DNA from: Vesta saturnalis
Lineage: Eukaryota > Arthropoda > Insecta > Coleoptera > Lampyridae
Assembly: GCA_036346205.1 (NCBI GenBank)
Contig: JARFJB010000889.1
Coordinates: 594,501-658,500 of the forward strand
Length of the DNA stretch: 64,000 nucleotides
Direction of reading: 5' to 3'
How positions within the stretch are numbered: position 1 is the first letter of the stretch; each line of letters starts with the position of its first letter. The notes under the pieces are model-generated. The model searched no databases. It was not told the origin of the DNA and was given only the letters and a program-made list of their open reading frames with translations. Shown here piece after piece: positions 46,369-58,391 of the stretch. Position numbers and translations under genes: made by a program.

Positions 46369-48594
46369 GGGTGACACTTTTTAACTAAGCTTCTATGGGA
46401 AACTTTGTTATTATAACAGCTACAGAGTCAGTTAAATTAGCAATATTGGGCAGAATTTCAAGTCCAATCAAATGACGTTTTGAGTTTTGACCAGTACTGT
46501 CAACTTTCGTAGTTATTTAGAAAAAACTAAAAATGAGCCGAATTTTCAAACTCAAATATCTTTGAAACCGTTGCAAATAAAGCTAAAATATAAGAGAAGC
46601 AATTGATAAATATTTTTACGAGCTTTAAGGTAAGCCTATTTTTAAATTTATTTTTCATTTAACTTTTGAGATATAACACAAACCTGTTTTTTTTTAATGG
46701 AACGTATAGTTTATTTTAGTCCTATTAAATAGTATATTTTTTACTGATTTCAACAATGTATAGTTTACCTTAACAAGGAGTTTTCTTGTAATTTAATAAA
46801 AACTGTAAAGTTAAAATCGAGTATCAGTATTAAAAAATAGAGCGCCTTGGAATAAAATAAAACAAAACAAATTTGACACTTGCATTTTATTTATGTTTAT
46901 TTTAATTAAATTAAAATTTATATAGTATTCCTTATTTAAATAAGGTGATTTTCTAAAAAATAGATATGGAGTATTCATGTCAAGAAAAGAACGATATGTT
47001 ATTTTGCTATTATATTTCTAATCGTGATGGAAATGCAGCGTCGGAAATGTATTTACAGAGGTACATAGAAAGAAGGCAACCTGCTAAAAGATTATTTCGT
47101 AAACTGAAAACTAATTTAAAGCAAAAAAACCAAAAGACGCAAAAAATAATTTAATGAAGAAACCGAAGTAAATGTTCTGGCTTATAATAATGTCAAACCG
47201 ACTGCATCTGTACGGGAAATTGGGCTCGAATGTAATACGTCAAGAGAAGAAGAACGGATAATCTTCAAACAAAATAACTTCAAAGCTTACCGTACCACTT
47301 TGGAAATACATTGTATCCTGCAGATTTTGAAAGACGATTAAACTACGCTTATTGAAGAGCATCGAAGAAACAATGACTTTTCTAAATCAATTTTGTTTAC
47401 CAACAATGGTTTATTTAACAGAAAAAATCACATTTACTGGGCTTAACAAAATCCTCATTTAACTGTAGAGAGACGAGGTCAATATGTTTTCTCAATATAC
47501 GTATGGTGCAGTATTTTAGGTACTAAAATCATTGGTCCATATTTTTTGAACAACATTTAAATGCTGAATAATAATTTAAATGCTAAATATGATGGACGAA
47601 ATTCCATTAAATTTAATACGCGCGTTTCGTTATTTTCAACAAGATGGACCTCCTGCTCACAATGCAAATGTTGTTTTAAACTTTTTAAAAGAAAGGTGTA
47701 ATAACTGAATTGGTACTCGTGGTACTATTCCATGGCCTCCTAGATCTCCAGATTTAACGCCTCTGGATTTCTTTTTGTGGGGAACAGTTAAAGACAGCGT
47801 TTATAGAACTAAACCACATAATGTCGAAGATCCAAAAGATAAAATAAGAATAACTATTGCAGCAATTAGACCTAATACCAAAAGTGCAAAACAATATATT
47901 ACAAAGATGTCGTATATGTGTTGAAAACCATGGTGGTCATTTTGAAATCTTGTTGTAATTTAGTTGTAATTTAGTACTTAGGTATTTCTTTAGTTTATAA
48001 ATATGTGTGATTGGTTGAAATTTTATAAACTTATAAAGTTCGTACTCGTAAGTTTGTCACAACTGGCGCTTATTGTGTTATAGATTTCTTTTGTTTTATT
48101 GCATTCCAAGGCGCTCTATTTTTTAAAACTGATACTCGATTTTAACTTTACAGTTTTTATTAAATTACAAGAAAACTACTTATTATAAATAAGATAAACT
48201 ATACATTTTTGAAATCACTAAAAAATATGCTATTTAATGGGACTAAAATAATCTATACGTTCCATTTAAAAAAAAGTAACTTTGTGTTATATCTCAAAAA
48301 TGAAATGCAAAATAAATTTAAAAATAGGCTTATCTTAAATTTCGTAAAAATATCTATCAATTACTTCTCTTGTATTTTAGCATTCTTTGCAACGGTTTCA
48401 AAGATATTTGAGTTTAAAAATTCGACTCATTTTTAGTTTTTTCTAAATAACTACGAAAATTGGCAATCCTGGTCAAAACTCAAAACGTCATTTGATTGGT
48501 CTTGAAAGTCTGCCCAATATTGCTAATTTAACCGACTCTGTAGCTGTTATAATAACAAAGTTACCCATAGAAGCTTAGTTAAAAATTGTCACCC
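46369..48594 (+). mobile_element. Mariner-like element with about 500-bp terminal inverted repeats
   Basis: The left end begins GGGTGACACTTTTTAACTAA and the right end is its complement ending at 48594, followed by TA (48595-48596). Both arms run through the same landmarks in mirrored order (AACAAAGTT, CAATATTGGGCAGA, ATGACGTTTTGAGTTTTGACC, AAACCGTTGCAAA, GAGCGCCTTGG) out to about 46855 and 48100. Inverted repeats of this length are far above the 20-30 bp usual for mariner. The element contains a decayed transposase. Confidence 0.85.
46966..47957 (+). pseudogene. Mariner-like transposase pseudogene inside the long-TIR element
   Basis: The frame at 46966-47154 (MEYSCQEKNDMLFCYYISNRDGNAA) is the family's N-terminal region. 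It is followed in other frames by SVREIGLECNTSRE (helix-turn-helix), then SILFTNNGLFNRKN where the paralog at 27262 has ILYSDESRFTNNGMFNRQN. A deletion of about five residues has therefore removed the first catalytic D. QQDGPPAHN (about 47640) and SPDLTPLDFFLWG (about 47743-47780) keep the other two D residues, 40 apart here after a one-residue loss and an in-frame stop. The protein ends near 47957. The element is dead, although its ends are well kept. Confidence 0.75.
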
Positions 48595-48598
48595 TATA

Positions 48599-49362
48599 CA
48601 GGGTGAATCTTATCTAATCCGCCAAAATTAAAGGAGTACTAGAACTCATCATTCTAAGCAAAAAAGTTCATATGTAGGTGGATCCGGAAATGCTTTGTTT
48701 CCGAGATACAGGGTGTCAAAGTTGAAAAAATAAATCGCGTTTTATTCAATATCTTTCGACTGTTTCGAAATAATTTCATGAAATTTTTTATATGAGGGTT
48801 TTTTGGGATGACAAATTCAAATCTTTTCTGCTAAAAAAAGTGAAGTTGCTAGAGCAGACACATAAGTAAACAAGTAAGAATCCCCATTGTTAAACCTGTC
48901 AAAAGAATACCCTCCGAAAATGTGTATGCATCATGAGCTTTAAATGCGTTTTTCTCGGAAAGGGTTGCTCCTAGCGACTTCACTAAGATATACCTTTTTT
49001 TAGCAGAGAAGATAGGAAGATCGATTTTTCTAGTCCAAAATGGTATACAGTGTAGCACAAAAAAAATTGCGACGATTTAAAGGGGTCGAAATGGTTGCCG
49101 CTGGCGCCCCCTAGAAACCACAACTAAATGGACCACAAATTTAAATTTGTCATCCCAAAAAATCTCCACATACGAAATTTCATAAAATTATTTCGAAACA
49201 GTCGAAAGATATTGAAGAAAACGCGATTTCTTTTTTCAACTTTGACACCCTGTATCTCGGAAACGAAGCATTTCCAGACCAATGTACATATGAACTTTTT
49301 TGCTTAGAATGATGAGTTCTAGCACTCCTTTAATTATGGTGGATTAGATAAGATTCACCCTG
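48599..49362. mobile_element. Non-autonomous inverted-repeat element (about 220-bp TIRs)
   Basis: The left end CAGGGTGAATCTTATCTAAT is mirrored at 49362, with TA on both sides (48597-48598, 49363-49364). The arms share, in mirror order, GGAGT-CTAGAACTCATCATTC, AAAAAAGTTCATATG, GATACAGGGTGTCAAAGTTG, TCTTTCGACTGTTTCGAAAT and GGGATGACAAATT. The interior lacks transposase motifs. It starts 4 bp after the preceding mariner-like element ends, with a TATA between them. Confidence 0.8.
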
Positions 49363-49364
49363 TA

Positions 49365-49726
49365 TAGTGAAGATCATTAAACACGTTACGCCTCCGAAGG
49401 TAGCAGTAAATGAAGCCAATGTGTGTTTTATGGAATACTTGCTCCCGAAATTGTTTAATTTATATAAAAAAAATCTAGTAATTGATTGGACAATATTAAT
49501 ATGAAACGTAATTGCAATAAAAATGTTTAATTACAGAATTATGCATTACTATGATAAGTGAGACTATTATGTGAATGTGTAAATGTAACTTTCATTGTTT
49601 TTAGTCATGATTAAAAATACTTTTCGGGTTTAAGTTTATTTGCTGGTATATTTTTTACTGTTTTTTTACTGGTTTTAAAAGCTGGTGATTATTTCTTTTT
49701 GCATAACAATAAAATCTTCTAACGTT
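49365..49726. other. AT-rich DNA, nothing recognised
   Basis: No feature was found between the inverted-repeat element and SINE copy 2. Confidence 0.45.
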
Positions 49727-49729
49727 GGA

Positions 49730-50110
49730 CCGAGCTAACGAGCCTTTGGTAACTCGATTTGCTTAGCATTGCGGACGTAAGGGGTTCGATTCCTGTTACT
49801 GTCTACCCTGTGTGAGGTTCTTTCAGGAGGTTCCTCTCTTACACATATAGCGGCATGATCACTGTTTATACGCACATCACATGCGGCTATATAGGCAAAT
49901 TTGCCCCGAAATTACCCCGAGTACCTCCTCCCTCAAAACCTAACTACGTTCCTTCCTGTTCCATCCCACCATGCATACATACCTAATATATGTATGTATG
50001 TTGGAAATTCATCAATGTGGCTGAAGATGCTTGAAAGTTCAAACAGACCGCACTCCGTTTTGGGGAAGAAATTAATCACGTTACCTTTTCTAGCTGTATT
50101 GTGTGACCTG
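49730..50110 (+). mobile_element. tRNA-derived SINE copy 2
   Basis: It shares with copy 1 (18280-18664) the B box GGTTCGATTCC (here 49793-49803), the block TAGCGGCATGATCACTG, the pyrimidine-rich CCTCCTCCCTC region, TATGTATGTATG, GTGGCTGAAG-TGCTTG and the end AATCACGTTACCTTTTC. It has more changes in the tRNA-like head. The plus- and minus-strand open frames at about 49901-50272 are chance readings of the SINE. Confidence 0.8.
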
Positions 50111-50114
50111 TTCA

Positions 50115-51325
50115 TTATAAAATTCCAATGGCAACTTAAACATGTTTTAGTCGGTCTTTGGCACCAAAGTACTCCACTGTTCAAATGCATGACAAAGGAT
50201 TTAAGGAGAAACCGCGTTAACAATCTCAACCATAAATCCGGAAAGTGCATATTTGCACAATTCATCTATTAACGATTTAGTTAGAATCAGAAACTGTTCT
50301 TAGCCGACAAAAATTGTTATATTGATCAAGTCTTGTAATTTTGACCACGGAATTAGGATATGCTCCCCATTTTATGCTTGTCCCCACCATACTCCTCAAC
50401 ATGCAAAAATTCATGTGACATCGCTTTCAACTGATTTTTACCCGGGAATGCAATTTTGAGGTCTGTTGGTTAGTTTGTTAGCGTCTTTACTCTTAAGTGG
50501 TACAAAGGCTTCCGGATGCGGAGAAAATTTTACGATTGCTTCTATTGTTCTGCTTAGAGACATCGTATCTTTTTTTTTTTTTACTTTAGAACATATGGTA
50601 CTTAGACTTCAAAGGCATTAATTAGCTCAAGATAGTTTTTGTGCCAGAAACTGGAAAATTCGATATTCAACAATTCCGCTACGAAAAACACCAAAAGCGT
50701 TGTCCTGATGGCCATAACTTATGCTATAACGTTAATTTAATATTCATGCTTTTATGGTATGACTGTTCAAATTAGGTTTTTGTAAAAAAATGCAAAATCA
50801 AAATTCATGAACCCCTTTTGTCAGTAAACTCATTCTTCTCGTTGCTGTTTATAGTTTTTGGCAACACGATTTCAAATTTATGCAACAATGCGGGTTTTCT
50901 TAGCATGGTTCTTGCTACATGCGAAAACCAGCTGAGTGGTCTTGATTTACTTGTGAACAAGATTGCTATGCGCATCCGTTTATATCGGTTATTTGCCGTT
51001 TGATTTTATAATATCTGTATTGTTGGAAAAGGCTCGACTTTCCGGACCAAAATAGTTCCAATCGATAGGTCAACTTTTTGGAAGATCCTATATTTGCAAA
51101 TGGCTTTGTAATGAAAATGATTTTTTTTGTCGCTAAATTACACTTTGTATCATATATGTCGATATTATCTATTTCTTTGAATTTCAAGTACGTAAGTTTT
51201 ACACTTAGAAACTATCATATACATTCTACCTTAGGAATTGTTTGTCGCTAAATTACACTTTATAATATATATGTCGATATAATACGTTTCTTTGAATTTC
51301 AAGTACGTAAGTTTTAACATTCTGA
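50115..51325. other. No recognised gene
   Basis: A near-duplicate pair is visible: TTTGTCGCTAAATTACACTTT...TCGATAT...TTTCTTTGAATTTCAAGTACGTAAGTTTT at 51127-51200 and again at 51241-51315. No coding motif could be assigned. The 61-codon frame at 50818-51003 has no family features. Confidence 0.45.
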
Positions 51326-51331
51326 AGATAT

Positions 51332-51369
51332 AGCACAGACACACACGCACACAAGCACGCTCGCACACA

Positions 51370-51420
<51 letters not shown>

Positions 51421-51606
51421 CACACACACACACCACACTCACGCACACACACGCACACATACACATACAGACTCACAGGCACACACGCACAAACAAAGGC
51501 ACGTACACAGACAACGGCACAGATACAGGCACAGGCACATACAGACACAGACACATACAGACACAGACACATACAGACACAGGCACATACACGGAGAGAG
51601 GCGCAA

Positions 51607-51638
<32 letters not shown>

Positions 51639-51690
51639 ACGGGTACAGATACGGTACAGAAGCAGATACAAACGTACACAAACACACATC
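51332..51690. repeat. (CA)n, (CACAGA)n and (GCAGAC)n compound simple repeat
   Basis: A CA core near 51370-51440 passes into ACATACAGACACAGAC units (51535-51590) and a GCAGAC run at about 51602-51640. Long open frames on the minus strand are artefacts. Confidence 0.9.
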
Positions 51691-51846
51691 ATGACCGAAG
51701 GTAAAAAGAACCGGATTTATCAGTCACGACGGATGTGTACGTTTATCATCACTTTATGGCTGTTGCATTAAATCGGATGGTAAGAACTTAATCCAGACTA
51801 ACCGTTTTCCTTGCCTTTTTTACCATAGGGTTTTGTTGTCTTTAAC

Positions 51847-52700
51847 TTCAAATGGTGACTAATACCGTAAAACCACAACTAGCTGTTGCCCATCGATCTA
51901 TTGCGTTTGACCACGTTTCCAAGAAAATTGAAAAATTATGGAAATAAAAAATCTTAGTTTTATCTGTTGACCATTTATATAACACGTTTGGGCGTATATG
52001 ATTAGAGTATTTGTGCGTGTCTCGCCCCAAATGATAAACAACGTCCCAAAACTACGTATATCATAGTTCTGTCCAATCGAGGAGATATGTTTGGCCGATT
52101 CCCCAACAAAATTGTTGTAACAATAAAGAATTTAAGGTTCTCTGAACCTGAATAATGCCGAAAGACCGTATAGTGTAAAAGTTTGCTTTTGTCCTTCAAA
52201 GAAATGCATTCGGCGGGTTCACCAACGAGAGGGGTGATAAATATTGTTTTTAACATTTTTGACAGCATCTAATAAATCAATGCTCTAAAACCATTGCAGT
52301 AAGTCTTTATCCATGCGTTGATCGTTTTTCTAAGAAAATTAAAGAAACAAGTTTTTGGTCCCAAATAATCACCATCACCGTAAAACCATAACATTAACTT
52401 TGCCCATCTCTGAAACGTGTTTGTTAGTTTTCTCAACGAATCGAATGTATAAACTAACTTTTTTGTCGTATTTTGTTCCAAATAATAACCAACGTTTTAA
52501 AGCCATAAAAGATCGTTCTAATGTATCGAGAAAATCCCTTTGGCAGTTTATCCAACAAAATTGGTGTATAAGTAAAATTGTTGGGCTTTTTGACTCCAAA
52601 TAATGACCAACGCTTTAACATCATAACATTTCTTTCTTTACCATCGAATTAATGCGTTTGATGGTTTTCATTGGCTTTGGTTGGATATTCCATAGCGTTA
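51847..52700. repeat. Diverged tandem repeat, about 118-bp unit (locus 2)
   Basis: The phrase CCAAATAATGACCAACG or a variant recurs at 52361, 52478 and 52596, giving spacings of 117 and 118 bp. More worn versions lie near 51847, 52025, 52145 and 52265. Each is followed by a TTTTAAARCCATAA block, a CCATCGA-block ending in GCGTTTGG and an AACAAAATT-GTGTATAA block. A second locus is at 37250-37620. This is an old satellite-like family with no coding function. Confidence 0.75.
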
Positions 52701-52764
52701 AACCAAAATCTATAAGGAACAAAATTTTGACGAAATCGGTATATACATTAATAACTTAAATTTG

Positions 52765-52768
<4 letters not shown>

Positions 52769-52834
<66 letters not shown>
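52769..52834. repeat. (TA)n microsatellite
   Basis: A pure TA run; the minus-strand frame across it is an artefact. Confidence 0.95.
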
Positions 52835-52839
<5 letters not shown>

Positions 52840-53590
52840 TATATAAATTATTATACATAAGCTGTAAAATAAGTAAAATAACTTTTATTTTATAGAAAAT
52901 CAAAAATGAAAGATATGCATTCGCTAGATTTACTAGCGTCATTTCTATTCGGCTACTTAATTTATACGGAGTCATAATTTAAACAGGCATCCTGGAGACG
53001 ACATCCAATATTTGAGAAATTAAAATGTGATAGTTTAAGAAAAAATACTTATAAACAGTATTTCTTTTTTCAATCGTTGCAGACATCCAGCCAATTTTTT
53101 GCTTATTGGTTCAAAATAATCATAAAGTGAAACATCATCACATTGTGAAATTGAATCTAAATTACACATTGCATTATTTTGATTCTAGTGGAAGTTATAG
53201 TATATACAACCGGTATTATAGTATTTAAAAGGTCAATTTAGCACAATGTAAATTTATTTGAAGCATAATCATTACTTCATAATGTAATATGTGATATTCT
53301 AACGAACAGTTATATCTCGTATGACAGATAACGCACGCAATAAATACTTAAAAGCAATAAAATGAACATAAGTGTCCCATATTTCCTAAGTGTAAGGCTA
53401 CAATACAATATTGCCGATTTTCGGAGGAGCAAACGTAACCCCGCTATAGCGAAATCTCAACTTATATATTCTGAGGCGATTACGTACCCACCGTATCAGA
53501 AGTGTGCGATACTAGCGCCAGGGATATATAGGGGAACTAAAAGACCGATTTGGTGGTACTAAAGATACGTTGACACCTTCAGCTGTAACT
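52835..53590. other. AT-rich DNA, nothing recognised
   Basis: The small frame at 53362-53562 matches no family that I know. Confidence 0.45.
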
Positions 53591-53989
53591 TCGTTTTTAG
53601 AATAGTGGAAGGGACCCAATGCCAAAACTATTGTCGAACGTTATCGCCTCCGAAAGCGGAGGTGGTGGTTGTGTGTTATGCCTGTTAACATCGTGGAGCT
53701 GAAATTTGTGGTTATCCAAACAAAAAGAAGCGTTGTAGTGGTGATATTGCTGTTGGTGGAGATGTCTTATGGACTGTCCTGTGGTCGCTCGGTTATGGCT
53801 GATGCTGCTACTGCTGACGCACTGCGTATCTAAAATAAACAAAAACATTTGTTAGATGTGTGAATACATTGCCGGTATTAACAGAACAGAAATTTAAATA
53901 CAGTGTCGATACTGTGACATAACCTAGGGCACTACTCTTCGCTTCGGACATTTGTATGAATACCCGAAAAGGGCAACCACCTCTGAACC

Positions 53990-55410
53990 GTGCAGGAGGA
54001 TCACTCCCCACAGGTCCATCGCGTCTTCGCCTGAGCGAGCGCTGCTGCCACCTTGCGTATGACAGGTAGCCCCTTCTCCAAATCGATACCTCCGAGGAGG
54101 GTCAATATGGAGTCGGACCTTACGGTTGGTTGAGCAGGTGGGGTAACGACAACGGAGGAAGTAGATTTCGGTACTTCCGCCCTCTCAGCTTTGTATGCCG
54201 TCGCTTAGGGGTAAATGACGCTGGTCCGCGACGCAGTCGGCCGCATCCTCTTCGGTCGCTGTTGTTCTTCCGTCTTCTTCCGCTGTGGAGGTCTAGGGAA
54301 CTTCCGGCAGCCCCTGTAGCTAGTGAGGTGATCCCCAACGCAGTTAGCGCACTTAGGCCGGTCTTTACACAGCATGCTGCCTCGCTACAGCAACGCTGTG
54401 CGTGACAGAAATTCTGACACCGGTGATACTGCCTGATTCCGGATTTCCGCCGCAAATCCTCTACAGTCACACGAAGACGGGCGACGTACTCCACCTCCCG
54501 GATCTTCTTGCTGTCTTCCTTGATCAGCAGCTCTACCATCAGGGGGATCGGGCGTCTTCGCTGCTTCATTCTGAAAACGAAGTACCTTAATGTTTCTTGT
54601 ATTTAGTTCTGAGCTAACATCGACCTAGTATAGTTCTATGGGCACACCACGTATCACTACCTTCGCTAATAGCTGGATATTTTTCAGATAGGCGTAGTTT
54701 TACCTCATCACCCTGTCTCTGTCCTGGACTAAGGCAGGCAGGTTCCGGATTCCCTCGCTAAAGGCCTTGGCTCTCGTGAAGGCGATCAGTTGTCGGTCTA
54801 GTTCTCGGGGGAACGAGACCTAGTTCCCTTTCGGCCGAAGTGCTACCGCCGGCAGTTTCTCCCTGGTGTCCGCTCGTGACATTGTCAGCTCCATGGCTGC
54901 TTAGATGTCCGTAGACACTTCAAGGGCTGAAGCTGGTTGTAGGTGAGCGGCAGCTTAGGCGGGGAATGTTACAAAACTTTTTCGGCTTTTTCGGTAACAC
55001 GAAGTTGTCGAGGCTGGTGGATCCAGGGTGGGCCTCTGCTTCGATGGTGGCGGTGGCGGCGGCGACGGTGGTCGTCGGCGGGTCTTCTATTGGATGACCA
55101 TTGGCTAGCGGAAGTGCTGCCTTCCAGTGGTGGTGGTCTTGTGTTCTTTTGTCACCTCCTTTTTTGTGCGGTGGCGACCAATCGCGCAACGGTGCTCGCT
55201 CTGTGGAACGGTAGATCGAGCAGTGACGGTCTCGCGATCTCCTGCGACCTCGCTGGTGATAGCCCTCCACGCGCTGATTGCTCCTCTAGGTATTTCTAGA
55301 AGCAGCGACCGTTGCAGCCTAGTTCGAAAATCGTAAAATCGGTCTTTTTTTATTTGTAAACTGACCTTCTTAGATCGAGACATAAACTTCGAATTAAAAC
55401 ACGGCAATAC
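53990..55410 (-). pseudogene. Jockey/R1-type LINE ORF1 (gag-like) pseudogene with CCHC knuckles
   Basis: Minus-strand order: a basic N-terminal region (about 55407-55100), then the proline-rich stretch FVLPKKPKKFCNIPRL (about 55000). Next is a PRE_C2HC-like part with IPLMVELL, SKKIREVEYVARLRVTVEDL (about 54550-54450), then YHRCQNFCHAQRCC, the first zinc knuckle, where the usual G-H is C-H. After a frameshift KCANCVGDHLTSYRGC (about 54360-54290) gives a further knuckle, and the tail ILTLLGGIDLEKGLP ends near 53990. This matches ORF1 of jockey-clade LINEs, an RNA-binding nucleocapsid-like protein. The block is GC-rich against its AT-rich surroundings. Frameshifts and stops show it is dead; ORF2 is not found downstream. 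Confidence 0.75.
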
Positions 55411-56215
55411 CTCTCATTTTCAACGTGCTTCAATATTTATCTTTAATTTAAGATGTACTATAGTTACAGCTTCAACAAAATAACATTGTGTTGCCATAGT
55501 CACTTGTTTATAGCATATGCGGTTATCAATAAATATTTCTTTTTGTAGCCATATTATCTTCTTTCCCTTTAATTATGAAGTTAACCATTTAATTTGTGAA
55601 TTGTTTTAAGTCACACTATCTACAGTAATACTTAAACGCCATGTTAAACACCAAGGAAAAATATGACCAACTGAATATGTAGAGTAGCCTAAATTATATC
55701 GAAAATTCATTTTTGAAAGAGTTTACAGGAAACAAGAGCCGTAAGCCAACTTGAGTTAAACGTCAATTATATTCTATAGAGCGATACGGACTAAAGTGGT
55801 AATAAACAAGGTATTCATATTTGAAAAAAACCTACACGCATACGTATACTTCGCGAAAAAAGTCTAAAAATAACAAAAAATGATGTAGAAAAATAATAAT
55901 AAGCAAAAGAGCTCCTTAAGGTTAGAAGAGATACACAAGAAATGCACTATAAAAAAAAAATACCTAATGTGCAAATGGCAGATAATTTTACCAGACAATG
56001 TACCCATATTCAGCTAAAAGAAACATGAGGACAGTCTTAAAGGTGAGCATTATAATCGGTAAATAGAAGTTAACTTAAAATGAAATGTGTATATTTTATT
56101 AGACATATATAATAAAATATCTGGAAATTTAAAGAAACCATATAAATATATATAAATATATAAATATATAAAATTATATATAAAATATAATTTTAATAAT
56201 AACCCTTTAGGATAA
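55411..56215. other. AT-rich DNA, nothing recognised
   Basis: No gene was found. A short TATAAATATA-type low-complexity patch lies at 56140-56200. Confidence 0.45.
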
Positions 56216-56219
56216 TAAT

Positions 56220-56571
56220 ACACACTCACTCACCCACATACTCACACGCTCACACACTCACACACTCACACACACACTCACACACTCACACACTCACACA
56301 CTCACACACTCACACACTCACACACCCACACACTGACACACTCACACTCTAACACACGCACACTCACACACTCACACACACACACACACACACATACTCA
56401 CACAATCATACACTCACACTCTAACACACTCACACACTCACACTTACACACCCACACACTCACACACTCACACACTCACACACTCACACACCACACTCAC
56501 ACACCTCACACACTCACACACTCACACACTCACACACTCACCACCACCACACTCACACACACACACACACA

Positions 56572-56602
<31 letters not shown>

Positions 56603-56944
56603 TCACACCACACTCACACACTCACACACTCACACACACTCACACACTCACACACTCACACACTCACACACTCACACACACACACACACACACTCACACA
56701 CTCACACACTCACACACTCACACTCACACACACACTCACACACTCACACACTACACACTCACACACTCACACACTCACACACACCACACACTCACACCAC
56801 ACACCACACACTCACACACACACACACCACACACCACACACACATCACACACTACACACCACACACACACTCACACACCACACACTCACACACATCACAC
56901 ATCACACACACACACCACACACTCACACACTCACACACACACAC
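56220..56944. repeat. (CACACACT)n simple repeat
   Basis: Mainly CTCACACA units with CA and CCACACA variants. It leads without a gap into the GATA/GACA array. Confidence 0.95.
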
Positions 56945-58353
56945 ACAGATAGACAGATAGACAGATAGACAGATAGACAGATAGACAGATAGACAGATAG
57001 ACAGATAGACAGATAGACAGATAGACAGATAGACAGATAGACAGATAGACAGATAGACAGATAGACAGATAGACAGATAGACAGATAGACAGATAGACAG
57101 ATAGACAGATAGACAGATAGACAGATAGACAGATAGACAGATAGACAGATAGACAGATAGACAGATAGACAGATAGACAGATAGACAGATAGACAAGACA
57201 GATAGACAGATAGACAGATAGACAGATAGACAGATAGACAGATAGACAGATAGACAGATAGACTGATAGACAGATAGACAGATAGACAGATAGACAGATA
57301 GACAGATAGACAGATAGACAGATAGACAGATAGACAGATAGACAGATAGACAGATAGACAGATAGACAGATAGACAGATAGACAGATAGACAGATAGACA
57401 GATAGACAGATAGACAGATAGACAGATAGACAGATAGACAGATAGACAGATAGACAGATAGACAGATAGACAGATAGACAGATAGACAGATAGACAGATA
57501 GACAGATAGACAGATAGACAGATAGACAGATAGACAGATAGAGATAGACAGATAGACAGATAGATAGACAGATAGACAGATAGACAGATAGACAGATAGA
57601 CAGATAGACAGATAGACAGATAGACAGATAGACAGATAGACAGATAGACAGATAGACAGATAGACAGATAGACAGATAGACAGATAGACAGATAGACAGA
57701 TAGACAGATAGACAGATAGACAGATAGACAGATAGACAGATAGACAGATAGACAGATAGACAGACAGATAGACAGATAGACAGATAGACAGATAGACAGA
57801 TAGACAGATAGACAGATAGACAGATAGACAGATAGACAGATAGACAGATAGACAGATAGACAGATAGACAGATAGACAGATAGACAGATAGACAGATAGA
57901 CAGATAGACAGATAGACAGATAGACAGATAGACAGATAGACAGATAGACAGATAGACAGATAGACAGATAGACACATAGACACATAGACAGATACACATA
58001 GACAGATGACAGATAGACAGATAGACAGATAGACAGATAGACAGATAGACAGATAGACAGATAGACAGATAGACAGATAGACAGAAGACAGATAGACAGA
58101 TAGACAGATAGACAGATAGACAGATAGACAGATAGACAGAAGACAGATAGACAGATAGACAGATAGACAGATAGACAGATAGACAGAAGACAGATAGACA
58201 GATAGACAGATAGACAGATAGACAGATAGACAGATAGACAGATAGACAGATAGACAGATAGACAGATAGACAGATAGACAGATAGACAGATAGACAGATA
58301 GACAGATAGACAGATAGACAGATAGACAGAACAGATAGACAGAAGACAGATAG

Positions 58354-58391
<38 letters not shown>

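Noticed and set aside
50818..51003. 61-codon frame considered as a LINE reverse-transcriptase piece
   Set aside because: It lacks the F-x-DD box and any other RT motif in order; the resemblance was only hydrophobic composition.
54130..55336. Plus-strand open frames in the GC-rich block
   Set aside because: They are complements of the jockey-type ORF1 motifs on the minus strand, which have recognisable zinc knuckles.
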